From the NCBI GenBank assembly GCA_903884065.1, contig CAISDL010000042.1, positions 16,864 through 80,863 on the forward strand: DNA of 64,000 nucleotides, in the 5' to 3' direction. Made by a program: the position numbers and the translations under genes. Every line of letters starts with the position of its first letter. The stretch's first letter is position 1. Positions 53,121-62,663 of the stretch are shown piece after piece. Origin of the DNA: an uncultured Actinomycetes bacterium. GTDB taxonomy: Bacteria > Actinomycetota > Actinomycetes > Mycobacteriales > Mycobacteriaceae. The notes beneath the pieces were generated by a model. That model was given only the letters and a program-made list of their open reading frames with translations. It ran no database searches and was not told the origin of the DNA.

Positions 53121-54107
53121 TCAGTTCACGCCCGCGTAGGAGTGCAGACCGACGGTGACCAGGTTGATGAAAAACAGGTTGAACACCATCGCGACGAAGC
53201 CGATGACGTTGATCCAGGCCGCCTTCTTGTCGCGCCAGCCCGCAGTCGATCGGGCGTGCAGGTACGCCGCGTAGACCACCCAGGCGATGAAGGACACCGT
53301 CTCCTTGGGGTCCCAGCCCCAGTAACGGCCCCACGCCTCCTCGGCCCAGATCGCGCCGAAGATCACCCCGAAACCGAACACCGGGAACCCGAAGATCGTG
53401 GTCCGGTAGGCGATCCGGTCGAGAGTCTGGGCGTCGGGAAGTTTCGCGGCGATGCGGGCTAGGGGACCGGTCGCGCCAGGCTCGCCGTATTTCGACATCT
53501 TCAGCAGGAACAGCATGCTGGCCACCCCGGCGACGAGGAACACCCCGGAGCCGAGGCTGACCACCGAGACGTGGATGGGTAGCCAGTAGGACTGCAGTGC
53601 GGGCATCACCGGCGCGGCGTTGGTGTAGAGCCACTTACCGCTGACCGCGAGCAGGATGAGGACGGGAACCAGGACGAACACCCACAGAGCCCGGTACTGC
53701 GGCTTACGCAGCACCACCGCGGCTGCGACCAGCCCGCAGAAACTGGTCAGGTTGATGAACTCGTACATGTTGCCCCACGGCGCCCGGAGGGTGGCCATGC
53801 CGCGCAACACGATGCAGGCGAGCAGTAATGCGATGCCGAGGTAGACCAAGGCGAGCCCGGCCCTGCCGATGCGTTCGGCCAGCGGGGTCGCCGATGCGTT
53901 GACGACGAGACCGGGCCCGGCCTCCCCGGCCGCCACCGTGGGCACACCTCCCGCAGAGACCAGTTCACGCTCCTCGACGCGGCGCCCGCGACTGGAGGCC
54001 AACTCGACGGCAAGCATCAACAGCGCCAGCACCAGCACCATGACCGACGCCGTGAACGCCCAGTCCGAGTACCGGGCCAGGCCGATGTCGATGTGTTCGG
54101 TATTCAT
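53121..54107 (-). CDS. ccsB: Cytochrome c maturation protein CcsB (system II)
   Basis: Membrane component of the system II heme attachment machinery. The 328-residue protein has the tryptophan-rich heme-handling motif WGRYWGWDPKETVSFIAWVVYAAYLHAR, and about eight helices, with an N-terminal hydrophobic segment. Together with ResB it transfers heme to apocytochrome CXXCH motifs outside the membrane. The ATG at 54107 lies 3 bases after the resB stop, the last of the operon. Confidence 0.94.
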   Translation of the reverse strand: MNTEHIDIGLARYSDWAFTASVMVLVLALLMLAVELASSRGRRVEERELVSAGGVPTVAAGEAGPGLVVNASATPLAERIGRAGLALVYLGIALLLACIVLRGMATLRAPWGNMYEFINLTSFCGLVAAAVVLRKPQYRALWVFVLVPVLILLAVSGKWLYTNAAPVMPALQSYWLPIHVSVVSLGSGVFLVAGVASMLFLLKMSKYGEPGATGPLARIAAKLPDAQTLDRIAYRTTIFGFPVFGFGVIFGAIWAEEAWGRYWGWDPKETVSFIAWVVYAAYLHARSTAGWRDKKAAWINVIGFVAMVFNLFFINLVTVGLHSYAGVN

Positions 54108-54110
54108 GAC

Positions 54111-55757
54111 CTAACCCTCCGTCAGGATTTTCTGACTGAGCTTGTCCAACTCCTCGCCCCAGCCGGAGTTGTCGGTGCGGGCCAGACCGCCCAACTCGAC
54201 TTTCACCGTACCCGGCGGGCCTGGGACTGTCCCCGAGTCGCTTCGCTCCTGCCCGCCGAAATCTATCCCCGAGTCGCTTCGCTCCTGCCCGCCGGTCGGG
54301 GTGACGCGCGCCCATACCCGCCGCCGGCGCACGACGAGGGAGACCAGCAGCCCGCCCATCATCGTCAGCGCGAAGACCAACACCCATACCTGGCCGGGGT
54401 CATGGGACACCTGGAGATTGACGAACTCGGTGGCGCCGTCGAAGCGCACCACGGTGCCGTCGTCCAGACGGACCTCCTGGCCGCGGGTGAGGTTGACCCG
54501 CTTGAGCTTGTTCAGTCGCTTCTGCTCGATCAGTCGGGCATCGATGCTGAACAACGACTGCGGACGGCCGGTGTCGAGCCCGGCATCGCCGCGGTAGATG
54601 TCGATCGCCACAGCGGGGTCGTTCATCGCCGGAAAGCTCGAGGACAGCAGCTTGCCGTCCATCTGCTGGGTGGGTGCGAACAACCCGGTGATGGCGAGTT
54701 GCTGCTTGCGCCGCTGCTCGGGCGGGTACAGCCCGGCCGGCGGGTCGACGCGGATCGTGCCCGACGACAGCAGGGTCCGCGTGTTGTCCGGGCGGAACTG
54801 CAGGGTCTGGGTTCTCTTCTGCCCGTTGGGAAACGTGACGGTGAAGGTGGGGGCGTAACCGTGGCCCTGGAGGTAGAGCCGGTCGCCGCCGACCCGCAGC
54901 GGATGGTTGACCTCCAGCCGGTAGGGCCGCCAGGTTCCGGTCGTCAGGTCGGCGCCGGCCTGGTAGTCGATGTTCGCCGCGAACGAGGTGGCCTGACCGG
55001 ACGGAAGGTAGCGGGCCTGGAAGTCGTTGACCCGCACACACATCGGATACAACGAGGTGCCGTCGACCTTGTTTCCGGCGCGGAACGAGTCGAACGCGGC
55101 CGGCGACGCCGAGCAGAAGCCTGGCCCACTGTCGGCGATCACGATGACATTGCCCTCGTAGCCGAAGATCTTGCCCACGGCGATGGCGGCCAGCAGCCCC
55201 AGCAGCGAGAAGTGGAAGACGATGTTGCCGAACTCGCGCAGATAGCCCTTCTCGGCGGAGACCTCGGTCGCATCACCGGTCTGTCGGGTGATGCGCCGCC
55301 AGCCGCGCAACTGCCCGACGATGCGGGCGGCGACCTCGTCCGGCGTGCCCACCACGGTTCCGGTCGCGTGCCTGGGCAGCCGGCTCAAGTTGCGGGGGGC
55401 CGGTACCGGCTTCTCCCGAACGTTGCGGATGTGCTCGATGATCCGCGGGGTGAGACAGCCCACCAGCGAGATGAACAGCAGCACGTAGATGGCGGTGAAC
55501 CAGAAGCTGGAGAACACGTCGAACATCTGCAGCCGGTCCAGCCACGGCCCGATGACGGGATGCTCTGCGAGGTACTGCTGCACCTTGGACTCGTTGAGAC
55601 TGCGCTGGGGCAGCAGCGCGCCGGGCACCGCGCCGAGAGCGAGCAGGAACAGCAGCACCAAAGCGGTGCCCATGGTGGTCAGAGCGCGCCACGGCCGACG
55701 AAAATCGCGGACCAGCAACCTCTTCATGGCGGTCCACCTGCGCCGCCGTTGCGTCAC
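54111..55757 (-). CDS. resB: Cytochrome c biogenesis protein ResB
   Basis: Membrane partner of CcsB in system II. The 548-residue protein has N-terminal helices ([43 protein letters not shown]), a large periplasmic region with [31 protein letters not shown], and a C-terminal helix ([20 protein letters not shown]). The GTG at 55757 starts [15 protein letters not shown] and overlaps the ccdA stop as GTGA, which supports it over the ATG at 55727. A duplicated 12-residue unit lies in the C-terminal cytoplasmic tail. Confidence 0.93.
   Translation of the reverse strand: MTQRRRRWTAMKRLLVRDFRRPWRALTTMGTALVLLFLLALGAVPGALLPQRSLNESKVQQYLAEHPVIGPWLDRLQMFDVFSSFWFTAIYVLLFISLVGCLTPRIIEHIRNVREKPVPAPRNLSRLPRHATGTVVGTPDEVAARIVGQLRGWRRITRQTGDATEVSAEKGYLREFGNIVFHFSLLGLLAAIAVGKIFGYEGNVIVIADSGPGFCSASPAAFDSFRAGNKVDGTSLYPMCVRVNDFQARYLPSGQATSFAANIDYQAGADLTTGTWRPYRLEVNHPLRVGGDRLYLQGHGYAPTFTVTFPNGQKRTQTLQFRPDNTRTLLSSGTIRVDPPAGLYPPEQRRKQQLAITGLFAPTQQMDGKLLSSSFPAMNDPAVAIDIYRGDAGLDTGRPQSLFSIDARLIEQKRLNKLKRVNLTRGQEVRLDDGTVVRFDGATEFVNLQVSHDPGQVWVLVFALTMMGGLLVSLVVRRRRVWARVTPTGGQERSDSGIDFGGQERSDSGTVPGPPGTVKVELGGLARTDNSGWGEELDKLSQKILTEG
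54231..54294 (-). repeat. In-frame direct repeat near the resB 3' end, period 36 bp
   Basis: A 28-base sequence occurs at 54231-54258 and again at 54267-54294. It encodes GGQERSDSG twice. The AGCGAAGCGACTCGGGG core resembles short repeats scattered in mycobacterial genomes as far as I recall. Confidence 0.85.
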
Positions 55758-56548
55758 AGCGGCAGCCTGACATCGCTGACGAAGGCGTCGCGCACCCACG
55801 ACACGAAGTCGTTCCACACACCCGTGACCAGGGCCACCCCGACCGCGATCAGCAGCACACCGCCGAACACCTGGATCGCCCGGCTGTGCCGGCGCAGCCA
55901 CCCGAACGCGTTGACCGCCCAGCCCGATCCCAGTGCCAGCAGAACGAACGGGATACCCAGTCCCAGGCAGTAGGCGATCACCAGGGCCACACCGCGGGCC
56001 ACACTCGCGCCATCGGTCGCCGAGGCCACGGCGATCACCCCGGTCAGCGTCGGCCCCAGGCACGGTGTCCAGCCCAGCCCGAAGACCGCGCCGAGCAACG
56101 GCGCACCGGCCAGTCCGGCGAGTTGCCGCGGGGTGAACCTGGCCTGGCGCTGCAGCGCAGGGATGAAGCCGATGAACGCCAGCCCCATGACGATAGTCAC
56201 CACACCGCCGATACGTTGCAGCACAACCTGATTGACGATCAGGCTGGTCGTCATGCCGAGTACGGCCACGGTGCCGAGCACGAAGACGACGGTGAATCCC
56301 GCGACGAAGAGCAGTGCCGATCCGGCCACCCGCCAGCGGCGGGAGGCGGCGGGCTGGGCGGCGTCGGCATCCGGGGCGCCGACGACAGCGGCGAGGTAGG
56401 AGAGGTATCCCGGGACGAGCGGCACCACACACGGCGAGGCGAACGACACCAGTCCGGCTAGCACGCACAGGCCCAGTGCTGCCAGCAGCGGCCCGGCTGC
56501 AGCGGTCTCGGTGAGACCGGTCATGACGGGCTCGGTCAGTCCGGTCAC
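55754..56548 (-). CDS. ccdA: Cytochrome c biogenesis protein CcdA
   Basis: Thiol-disulfide membrane transporter that carries electrons to the periplasm for reduction of apocytochrome c. The 264-residue protein has six helices and the two essential Cys in [19 protein letters not shown] and [14 protein letters not shown]. The GTG at 56548 overlaps the tlpA stop (GTGA). The N-terminus is a near repeat, VTGLTEPV then MTGLTETA, so an ATG at 56524 is a second possible start. Confidence 0.93.
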   Translation of the reverse strand: MTGLTEPVMTGLTETAAAGPLLAALGLCVLAGLVSFASPCVVPLVPGYLSYLAAVVGAPDADAAQPAASRRWRVAGSALLFVAGFTVVFVLGTVAVLGMTTSLIVNQVVLQRIGGVVTIVMGLAFIGFIPALQRQARFTPRQLAGLAGAPLLGAVFGLGWTPCLGPTLTGVIAVASATDGASVARGVALVIAYCLGLGIPFVLLALGSGWAVNAFGWLRRHSRAIQVFGGVLLIAVGVALVTGVWNDFVSWVRDAFVSDVRLPL

Positions 56549-57144
56549 GACAGTCTCGGCGGCGGTTCGGCGGCCAGCCGCTGCACCACCGGAGTGAGAT
56601 CCTCGGCCAGCAGTTCGCGCAGGAACACCGCGGCCACCCGGTGCTCGCGGTCGAGCACCACCGTCGACGGGATCACGGTGGTGGGGTACTTGCCGCCGAA
56701 GGCGATCATGGTGCGCATTGCCGGGTCGTAGATCGAGGGGTAGCTCACCTTACGGTCGGTGACGAAATCGCGGGGCCCGTCGATGTCGTTGTCGCGCACA
56801 TCGATTCCCAGGAACGCGACCCCGTCGCCGCGCGTCTCGTCGTACACCTGCTGCAGTTGGGCCACCTCAGCCCGGCACGGGCCGCACCACTGTCCCCAGA
56901 TGTTGATCACCACCACCTGGCCGCCGAAATCGTCGAGGGAGATGGTGCGCGACGGGTCCATCAGGTCCGGTCCGGACAGCGGTCCGGGAATGCCGCGGGT
57001 GGCGGGTGGGTCGTAGAAGATGTCGGTCTTGCCACCGGGGGCGACGAACTCGAACGTGCCGCCCTGGGCTACGGCGTCATCGCCGGTGGAGCAGCCCACC
57101 AGCAGTGCCGCCGTCGCCAGTACGACCGTCAGAAGGCTCCTCAC
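56545..57144 (-). CDS. TlpA-like thioredoxin-fold lipoprotein
   Basis: Extracytoplasmic thiol reductase that keeps apocytochrome c Cys reduced. The 199-residue protein has a signal with lipobox [10 protein letters not shown] and the thioredoxin active site [12 protein letters not shown], plus the cis-Pro loop VIPSTVVLD. The GTG at 57144 overlaps the stop of the phosphatase gene (GTGA), and its own stop overlaps ccdA. Role inferred from position: CcdA passes electrons to it and it serves the ResB-CcsB heme ligase. Confidence 0.9.
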   Translation of the reverse strand: MRSLLTVVLATAALLVGCSTGDDAVAQGGTFEFVAPGGKTDIFYDPPATRGIPGPLSGPDLMDPSRTISLDDFGGQVVVINIWGQWCGPCRAEVAQLQQVYDETRGDGVAFLGIDVRDNDIDGPRDFVTDRKVSYPSIYDPAMRTMIAFGGKYPTTVIPSTVVLDREHRVAAVFLRELLAEDLTPVVQRLAAEPPPRLS

Positions 57145-57779
57145 CGTCCGGCGAGCTCCGCGTATCCCCACCCGACGTAGGCGTCGCCGTCGAAGTAGAA
57201 CGACGTGACCGAGGCGAGATTGCACATCCGCCTGGTCGGGAAGTGATGCAGCGGTTCGGAGTTCATCGCCCGCCGCAACGTCTCCACCGGGAGTTGGTGG
57301 CTGACGCACACCGCCTCGTGACCGGCGCCCCGCACGCGGGCGCGGGCCACCGCGGCCTTCATCCGTTCGGCGATCTCGTGATAGGGCTCACCCCACGACG
57401 GCGAACGCGGGTTGCGCAGGTGCCACCAGTTGCGAGGGTCCCGCAGGGCCCCGTCGCCCGGGGACACCCGCTGGCCCTGAAACACGTTGTGCGACTCGAT
57501 GAGCGAATCGTCGACACCGACCTGGAGTCCGTGGTGGGCGGCGATCGGCGCTGCGGTCTCCTGAGCCCGTTCCAGTGGAGACGCGACGACGTCGATGATG
57601 TCGCGCTTGGCCAGCCACTCCGCCACCGCCTCGGCCTGGGCGCGTCCGCGCTCGGACAGGTGGTAGTCGGGAAGGCGACCGTAAAGAACGCCCTCGGGGT
57701 TGTGCACCTCGCCGTGTCGCATGACGTGCACGATGGTTCGGCCGCCTGCGGTCGGTCTTCCAGCTTCCGCGCTGGTCAT
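57141..57779 (-). CDS. Histidine phosphatase (phosphoglycerate mutase-like) family protein
   Basis: The 212-residue protein has the catalytic RHG motif [15 protein letters not shown] and the second catalytic His in [15 protein letters not shown], with the acid in [12 protein letters not shown]. It probably dephosphorylates a small metabolite; nothing links it to glycolysis. It lies between hemL and tlpA with 4-base overlaps on both sides, so it is made from the same message. M. tuberculosis Rv0525 is the likely orthologue by order. Confidence 0.9.
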   Translation of the reverse strand: MTSAEAGRPTAGGRTIVHVMRHGEVHNPEGVLYGRLPDYHLSERGRAQAEAVAEWLAKRDIIDVVASPLERAQETAAPIAAHHGLQVGVDDSLIESHNVFQGQRVSPGDGALRDPRNWWHLRNPRSPSWGEPYHEIAERMKAAVARARVRGAGHEAVCVSHQLPVETLRRAMNSEPLHHFPTRRMCNLASVTSFYFDGDAYVGWGYAELAGR

Positions 57780-59089
57780 GACGGTCTCGCTTCCGCGGCG
57801 GCACGGGCGGCGCCCGGCAGGGCGGCGGCGATCCGGTCGAAGGCATCGTCGTCGAGAGCCGCTGAGACGAACCAGGTTTCGAAGGCACTCGGTGGCGCGT
57901 AGACGCCCGCGTCGAGCAGGGCGTGGAAGAACGGCGGGAATCGCCAGGTGTCGCTGGCCCGGGCGGCGGCGAAGTCGGTCACCGGCTGATCGGTGAAGAA
58001 CACCGACAGGAAGTTCCCGGCGCGGGCAACCTGATGCGGCACCGCGGCCTCGGTCAGGGCTCCGGCCAACAGCGCGGCAAGTCGGTCGGCGTTGGAATCC
58101 AAAGCGGCGTAGACGGTCTCGTCGGCGTGACGCAGTGTCGCAAGACCCGCAGCCACCGCCACCGGGTTTCCGCTGAGCGTCCCCGCCTGGTACACCGGCC
58201 CCAGCGGGGCGAGGCGTTCCATGACATCGGTTCGCCCGCCGAATGCCGCCGCCGGCAGTCCGCCGCTCATCACCTTCCCGAAGGTGAACAGGTCGGCGTC
58301 GACGGGATCGATTCCGTACCAGCCGGATCGGCTCATCCGGAAGCCGGTCATCACCTCATCGACGATCAGCAGTGCGCCGTACTCGGCGGTGATGCGGCGC
58401 AAGGCCGCGTTGTAGCCGGGCAGCGGAGCGACCGCGCCCATGTTGCCGGGAGCGGCCTCGGTGATGACCGCGGCGATGCTCTCGCCGAATTCGGCGAAGG
58501 CTTCCTCGACAGCGGGGATGTCGTTGTAGGGCAACACGATGGTGTCGGCGGCCGTCGCGCCGGTGACCCCGGGCGACGACGGCAGTCCCAGGGTCGCCAC
58601 CCCGGAGCCGGCGTCAGCCAGCAGCGCGTCGACGTGGCCGTGGTAACAACCGGAGAACTTGACGATCTTGGACCGGCCGGTGAACCCGCGGGCCAAGCGC
58701 ACCGCGCTCATGGTGGCCTCGGTGCCGGAGTTCACCAGGCGCACGCGCTGCACCGGTGCGACTCGGTCGATGATCTCGGCAGCCAGGTCGGTCTCGCCGG
58801 GCGTGGGGGCCCCGAACGACAGGCCGTCGGCGGCGGCGCACTGCACCGCTTCCACGACCGCCGGGTGGGCATGGCCCAGGATCATCGGACCCCAGGAGCA
58901 CACCAGGTCGACGTAGTGGTTTCCGTCGGCGTCGGTCAGCCAGCACCCCCGCGCCGAGGTGATGTAGCGAGGGGTGCCGCCCACGGAGTTGAACGCCCGC
59001 ACCGGCGAGTTGACGCCACCGGGGATCACCGCGCAGGCCTCGGCGAACAACCTCGCGGAGGCGATCGGGGGGGCAGCCTGCTCCAACAT
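57776..59089 (-). CDS. hemL: Glutamate-1-semialdehyde 2,1-aminomutase
   Basis: PLP enzyme that converts glutamate-1-semialdehyde to 5-aminolevulinate for heme synthesis. The 437-residue protein (from the ATG at 59089) has [59 protein letters not shown], and the PLP Lys in [18 protein letters not shown]. The frame stays open upstream to 59137, but the ATG at 59089 gives a family-like N-terminus. The gene heads a run of overlapping genes that includes the cytochrome c maturation set, which uses its product heme. Confidence 0.94.
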   Translation of the reverse strand: MLEQAAPPIASARLFAEACAVIPGGVNSPVRAFNSVGGTPRYITSARGCWLTDADGNHYVDLVCSWGPMILGHAHPAVVEAVQCAAADGLSFGAPTPGETDLAAEIIDRVAPVQRVRLVNSGTEATMSAVRLARGFTGRSKIVKFSGCYHGHVDALLADAGSGVATLGLPSSPGVTGATAADTIVLPYNDIPAVEEAFAEFGESIAAVITEAAPGNMGAVAPLPGYNAALRRITAEYGALLIVDEVMTGFRMSRSGWYGIDPVDADLFTFGKVMSGGLPAAAFGGRTDVMERLAPLGPVYQAGTLSGNPVAVAAGLATLRHADETVYAALDSNADRLAALLAGALTEAAVPHQVARAGNFLSVFFTDQPVTDFAAARASDTWRFPPFFHALLDAGVYAPPSAFETWFVSAALDDDAFDRIAAALPGAARAAAEARPS

Positions 59090-59224
59090 GCGCACCAGTG
59101 TTCCAGCTGGGAAGGGGTGGTTCCGCGACAGGGTCAATTGAGTGGGGCGTCACTTTCTCGATTGGTCACCCCGGGTGGGACTTTGGTCCCGTCCTGCCGA
59201 ACAGCCGACGACAGGCCGGAGTTA

Positions 59225-59240
59225 GTTAAGGTACCCTAAC
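59225..59240 (+). promoter_or_regulatory. Iron-box-like palindrome over the feoA -10 element
   Basis: GTTAAGGTACCCTAAC is palindromic at 14 of 16 positions and resembles DtxR/IdeR operators (half-site CTAAC/GTTAG). The -10 hexamer TACCCT (59232-59237) lies inside it, exactly 7 bases before the feoA ATG at 59245, so the gene is probably leaderless and repressible by iron-bound IdeR. Confidence 0.6.
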
Positions 59241-59244
59241 TTTC

Positions 59245-59568
59245 ATGTCCTCGGTCTCCGATCGGATGCGTGCGCGCGTGCTGACTTCCGGTCATGCGCC
59301 CGACGGCGATGGGCCGACCTCTCTGACCCTGGCCGACCTGGAACGCGGCCAGCGCGCCCGGATAGTCGGCTACAGCACCGGCGTGGAACCCAGCGCAGCA
59401 CGCCGCCTGTTCGACCTAGGCCTCATGACGGGGATCGAGGTGACGATGGTTCGTCGCGCGCCGTTGCGCGACCCGGTGATCTTCCGGGTCGGGGACTACG
59501 AGATCGCGTTGCGCGCGGCCCAGGCCCGTAGCATCCACGTCGATCGTCACGCGGATGTGGCGCGTTGA
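59245..59568 (+). CDS. feoA: Ferrous iron transport protein FeoA
   Basis: Small SH3-fold cytoplasmic protein that assists FeoB. The 107-residue protein has an N-terminal extension, then TLADLERGQRARIVGYSTG, ARRLFDLGLMTGIEVTMVRRAPLRDPV and FRVGDYEIALRAAQARSIHV, all typical. Its stop overlaps the TTG start of feoB (TTGA), so the two are translationally coupled. Transcription probably begins at the start codon from the promoter at 59232. Confidence 0.92.
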   Translation: MSSVSDRMRARVLTSGHAPDGDGPTSLTLADLERGQRARIVGYSTGVEPSAARRLFDLGLMTGIEVTMVRRAPLRDPVIFRVGDYEIALRAAQARSIHVDRHADVAR

Positions 59569-61529
59569 GCGGGGCGACTGATCATTGCGGAAGCGGCGGC
59601 GGTACCACCACCGCGCATTCGGGCCTCACGCGCTTCGCCGTCGTCGGGAGCCCCAACTCCGGAAAGACCACCCTGTTCAATGCGCTGACCGGACTGCACG
59701 CCAAGACCGGCAACTATCCCGGCGTCACCGTCGCCCGCTACGAGGGCACCACACGTTTGGGTGACCACAGGTCCGTCGTGGTCGAGGACCTGCCGGGCAC
59801 CTACAGCCTGGACCCGATCAGCCCCGATGAGCAGATCGTCGTCGACGTGCTGGACACCGATCATCACAACACCCGCGTCGACGTCCCGGACGCCATGCTG
59901 GTCACCCTCAACGCGACGACGCTGCGGCGCTCGCTGGGACTGCTGGCCCAGTTGCACCAGACCGGCCTGCCGATTTGCGTGGTGCTGACCTTCACCGACG
60001 ACCTGGCCAGGCGCCAGGGCCGGCTCGACATCCCGTCGTTCACCCGCGCTCTCGGCATTCCGGTGGTGACGGTGGTGGCCGGCCATCGAGACGGCCTGGC
60101 CGATCTGCGCCACGTGATGGCGCGGGCCGATTCGTGGACGCGACCGGTGGTGCCGCCGCCGACCGACCCGGCCGAGGTGACCGGCTGGGTGGACTCGGTG
60201 CTGGAGTCATCGAACTACCGGCTGCCGGATATCGACAAGCGCTCCCACCGGATCGATTCGGTGGTGCTGCACCCGGTGGCCGGAACCGCGATCTTCCTCC
60301 TGACGATGTTCGTGTTCTTCCAGACGATCTTCACCGTCGCGGCTCCCCTGCAGGATTACGTCGAGACCTTCTTCGGCTGGCTCGGCGGGCTGGTCGCCGA
60401 CCATGTCCACATCGGCTGGCTGTCGGGATTCCTGTCCCAGGCGGTGATCGGCGGCGTGGGCAGCGTGCTGGTGTTCGTTCCGCAGATCGCGCTGCTGTTC
60501 GTCCTCATCGCACTGCTCGAGGGCACCGGTTATCTGGCCCGGGCGGCGTTCCTGATGGATCGGGTGATGGCGCGCGCCGGACTGGAAGGCCGCGCGTTCG
60601 TGGCGCTGCTGTCGTCGTTCGCCTGCGCGATTCCCGGGATCATGGCGACGCGGTCGCTGCCGTCGGCCAAGGACCGACTGGCCACCATGATGGGCGCACC
60701 GCTGATGACCTGCTCGGCGCGGCTTCCGGTCTACATCCTGCTGGTGAGCCTGCTGTTGCCCTCGGACGCTCGCGTGGGGTTGTTCAACGCCCGGGGCGTG
60801 GTGATTTTCGCGCTCTATCTCTTCGGGGCGGTGTCGGCGATGGTGACCGCCGCGCTGTTCAAGAAGTTCACCTCCCGCACCGGGCCGGTGCTGCCGTTCT
60901 ACATGGAGATGCCGCCCTATCAGGTGCCGCGCTGGCGGAACATCGGCGCCGAGGTGTGGACGGCGACGTCGGCGTTCCTGCGGAAGGTGACCTCGATCAT
61001 CCTGGCCACCACGGTGGTGCTGTGGGTGCTGCTGAATCTGCCGATGCGCAGCGACACCGAACTGGCCGCGGCCGGCGTCGACACCGGCGATGAGGCTGCC
61101 GTCGCGGCCTACGTGATCGACCACTCCTTCGCCGCCTCGGTGGGCAAGGCCGTGGAACCGGTCTTCGAACCGCTGGGATTCGACTGGCGGATCAATATCG
61201 GCATCCTGTCGTCGCTGGCGGCGCGCGAGGTGTTCGTCGCGACACTGGGTCAGGTCGCCGCCGCGGAGAACCCGGAGGAACCGGCCCGGGCACTGCGGGA
61301 GATGACGGTCCAGGAGGGCCCCGATGCGGGTCGCGCACTGTTTGACGCACCCACCATCGCGGCGCTGCTGGTGTTCTTCATGTATGCGTTGCAGTGCATG
61401 TCGACGGTGGCGGTGCTGCGCCGGGAGAGCGGATCGTGGAAGTTGCCCGCGCTGGCGTTCAGTTACATGTTCGTCCTGGCGTGGGTGCTGGCCTTGGCCG
61501 CCCGAACTGTCGTCGCCGCCCTCACGTAA
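59565..61529 (+). CDS. feoB: Ferrous iron transporter FeoB
   Basis: Membrane Fe(II) importer with an N-terminal G domain. The 654-residue protein has G1 VVGSPNSGKTTLFNALTG, G2 region NYPGVTVARYEG, G3 VEDLPGTYSLDP and a G4-like LTFTDDLARR (Thr in place of Asn). About eight to ten helices follow, with gate motifs FVALLSSFACAIPGIMATRSLPS and APLMTCSARLPVYILLV. The start is TTG at 59565 overlapping the feoA stop. The unusual G4 could change nucleotide specificity. Confidence 0.94.
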   Translation: MSGATDHCGSGGGTTTAHSGLTRFAVVGSPNSGKTTLFNALTGLHAKTGNYPGVTVARYEGTTRLGDHRSVVVEDLPGTYSLDPISPDEQIVVDVLDTDHHNTRVDVPDAMLVTLNATTLRRSLGLLAQLHQTGLPICVVLTFTDDLARRQGRLDIPSFTRALGIPVVTVVAGHRDGLADLRHVMARADSWTRPVVPPPTDPAEVTGWVDSVLESSNYRLPDIDKRSHRIDSVVLHPVAGTAIFLLTMFVFFQTIFTVAAPLQDYVETFFGWLGGLVADHVHIGWLSGFLSQAVIGGVGSVLVFVPQIALLFVLIALLEGTGYLARAAFLMDRVMARAGLEGRAFVALLSSFACAIPGIMATRSLPSAKDRLATMMGAPLMTCSARLPVYILLVSLLLPSDARVGLFNARGVVIFALYLFGAVSAMVTAALFKKFTSRTGPVLPFYMEMPPYQVPRWRNIGAEVWTATSAFLRKVTSIILATTVVLWVLLNLPMRSDTELAAAGVDTGDEAAVAAYVIDHSFAASVGKAVEPVFEPLGFDWRINIGILSSLAAREVFVATLGQVAAAENPEEPARALREMTVQEGPDAGRALFDAPTIAALLVFFMYALQCMSTVAVLRRESGSWKLPALAFSYMFVLAWVLALAARTVVAALT

Positions 61530-61542
61530 TGGGCATCCAGAC

Positions 61543-62079
61543 GTGATCGGCATCCACGCCGAACGGGTCGCCGCCGACGACCGGGTGGTCCGCTGGGTGG
61601 TTCCGGCCGGCACCCTGCCCGTCGGCCGGGTGCGCCGGGCCCCGGGCCGATTCGGTGAGATGCTCAGCGGTGGATTGATTTCCGACGCCCTCGTCGAGCA
61701 CACCGCGGTGTGGGTGTGGCTGCGCGAGGGCCGGTCATGGGCCGAGCTGGGAGCTCCGGTGCAGTCCGCGTTGCGCGAAGCGCTTGCCGATCCGGGGGCG
61801 TGGACGGTGGAGCCCGCTCCCGGCGAGATCTTGGAGCATGTGACCGGCGACCTGCTGGCCGGCGCGGTGGGCGACTTCGTCCGCTCGCACGGCGGATCGG
61901 TGAGCGCCCACCGGGCCGGTGACATCGTGACGGTGCGACTCGGAGGGGCGTGCGAACACTGCCCCGCTGCCGGGCTGACGCTGCGCGGGCGACTCATCGG
62001 CGAACTGCGCAGCCGCTGCCCCGATCTTGTTGAGGTCGACCAGGATGCCAAGCAGCTGACCCTGACACTCAGCCGCTAA
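61543..62079 (+). CDS. NifU-like domain protein downstream of feoAB
   Basis: The 178-residue protein has a C-terminal NifU-type Fe-S scaffold motif [27 protein letters not shown], in which the two Cys (CxxC) would bind a cluster. The N-terminal 100 residues have [23 protein letters not shown] and [20 protein letters not shown] and match nothing I know. The gene follows feoB by 13 bases (GTG at 61543), so it belongs to the feo operon. It could sense or store iron or act in place of FeoC. Its stop overlaps the convergent TetR gene by 4 bases. Confidence 0.78.
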   Translation: MIGIHAERVAADDRVVRWVVPAGTLPVGRVRRAPGRFGEMLSGGLISDALVEHTAVWVWLREGRSWAELGAPVQSALREALADPGAWTVEPAPGEILEHVTGDLLAGAVGDFVRSHGGSVSAHRAGDIVTVRLGGACEHCPAAGLTLRGRLIGELRSRCPDLVEVDQDAKQLTLTLSR

Positions 62080-62663
62080 ACCCGCACCGCGCGTAACGCC
62101 TCCGGCAGGCTGGGGAGGAAGTGCTTGGTGGCGAAAGCCCTTATCTCGTCGGGGGTTTCGACCGGCTCGGCGCTGGGCAAAAGCAGCAGCATCATGGCGT
62201 ATCGCCAGGTGTTCTCGGCGAGTTCGTGGACGGCCTCGGGACCGATCCGATCGGCGAAACCCTGAGGGAAGATCACCCGCAGCGCCTGCTCGATACGGCT
62301 GACCGCGGCGCGGTAGTGGCGGCGCGCCAATTCCAGACTCAGCGCAGGCTCGTCAACGATCATCCGATTGAGCACGCGGTGGCCGCGACTGCGCAGCATG
62401 GCCGACGTGAAGGCCTCGACATAGTAATTCGACTGTGGGCGAGTGTGTTTCAGCTCAGTAGCGATATCGGCGAACAGCCTGGCGTTCTCACGGTCCATCA
62501 CCGCGGCGACGAGGTCCTCGCGGTTGGCGAAGCGCCGGTAAATGGTCGTGCGGCTCACTCCGGCGCGACGGGCGACGTCGTCGAGGGCGACCCGGCGGAT
62601 GCCGTGCCGGTCGAACTCGACGAGCGCTGCGTCGAGGATCGCCTCGGTCGAGGCATCAGGCAT
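62076..62663 (-). CDS. TetR family transcriptional regulator
   Basis: The 195-residue repressor has the TetR helix-turn-helix region [44 protein letters not shown] and a C-terminal ligand domain. It overlaps the end of the MpaB-type gene by 8 bases (ATG at 62663), so the two are cotranscribed and it may control that gene. Its ligand is unknown. Confidence 0.9.
   Translation of the reverse strand: MPDASTEAILDAALVEFDRHGIRRVALDDVARRAGVSRTTIYRRFANREDLVAAVMDRENARLFADIATELKHTRPQSNYYVEAFTSAMLRSRGHRVLNRMIVDEPALSLELARRHYRAAVSRIEQALRVIFPQGFADRIGPEAVHELAENTWRYAMMLLLLPSAEPVETPDEIRAFATKHFLPSLPEALRAVRV

Noticed and set aside
54111..56468. One fused 785-residue protein joining resB to the region opposite ccdA
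   Set aside because: The frame is open by chance upstream of resB. ccdA is a real gene in another frame, and the resB GTG at 55757 overlaps its stop, which marks separate genes.
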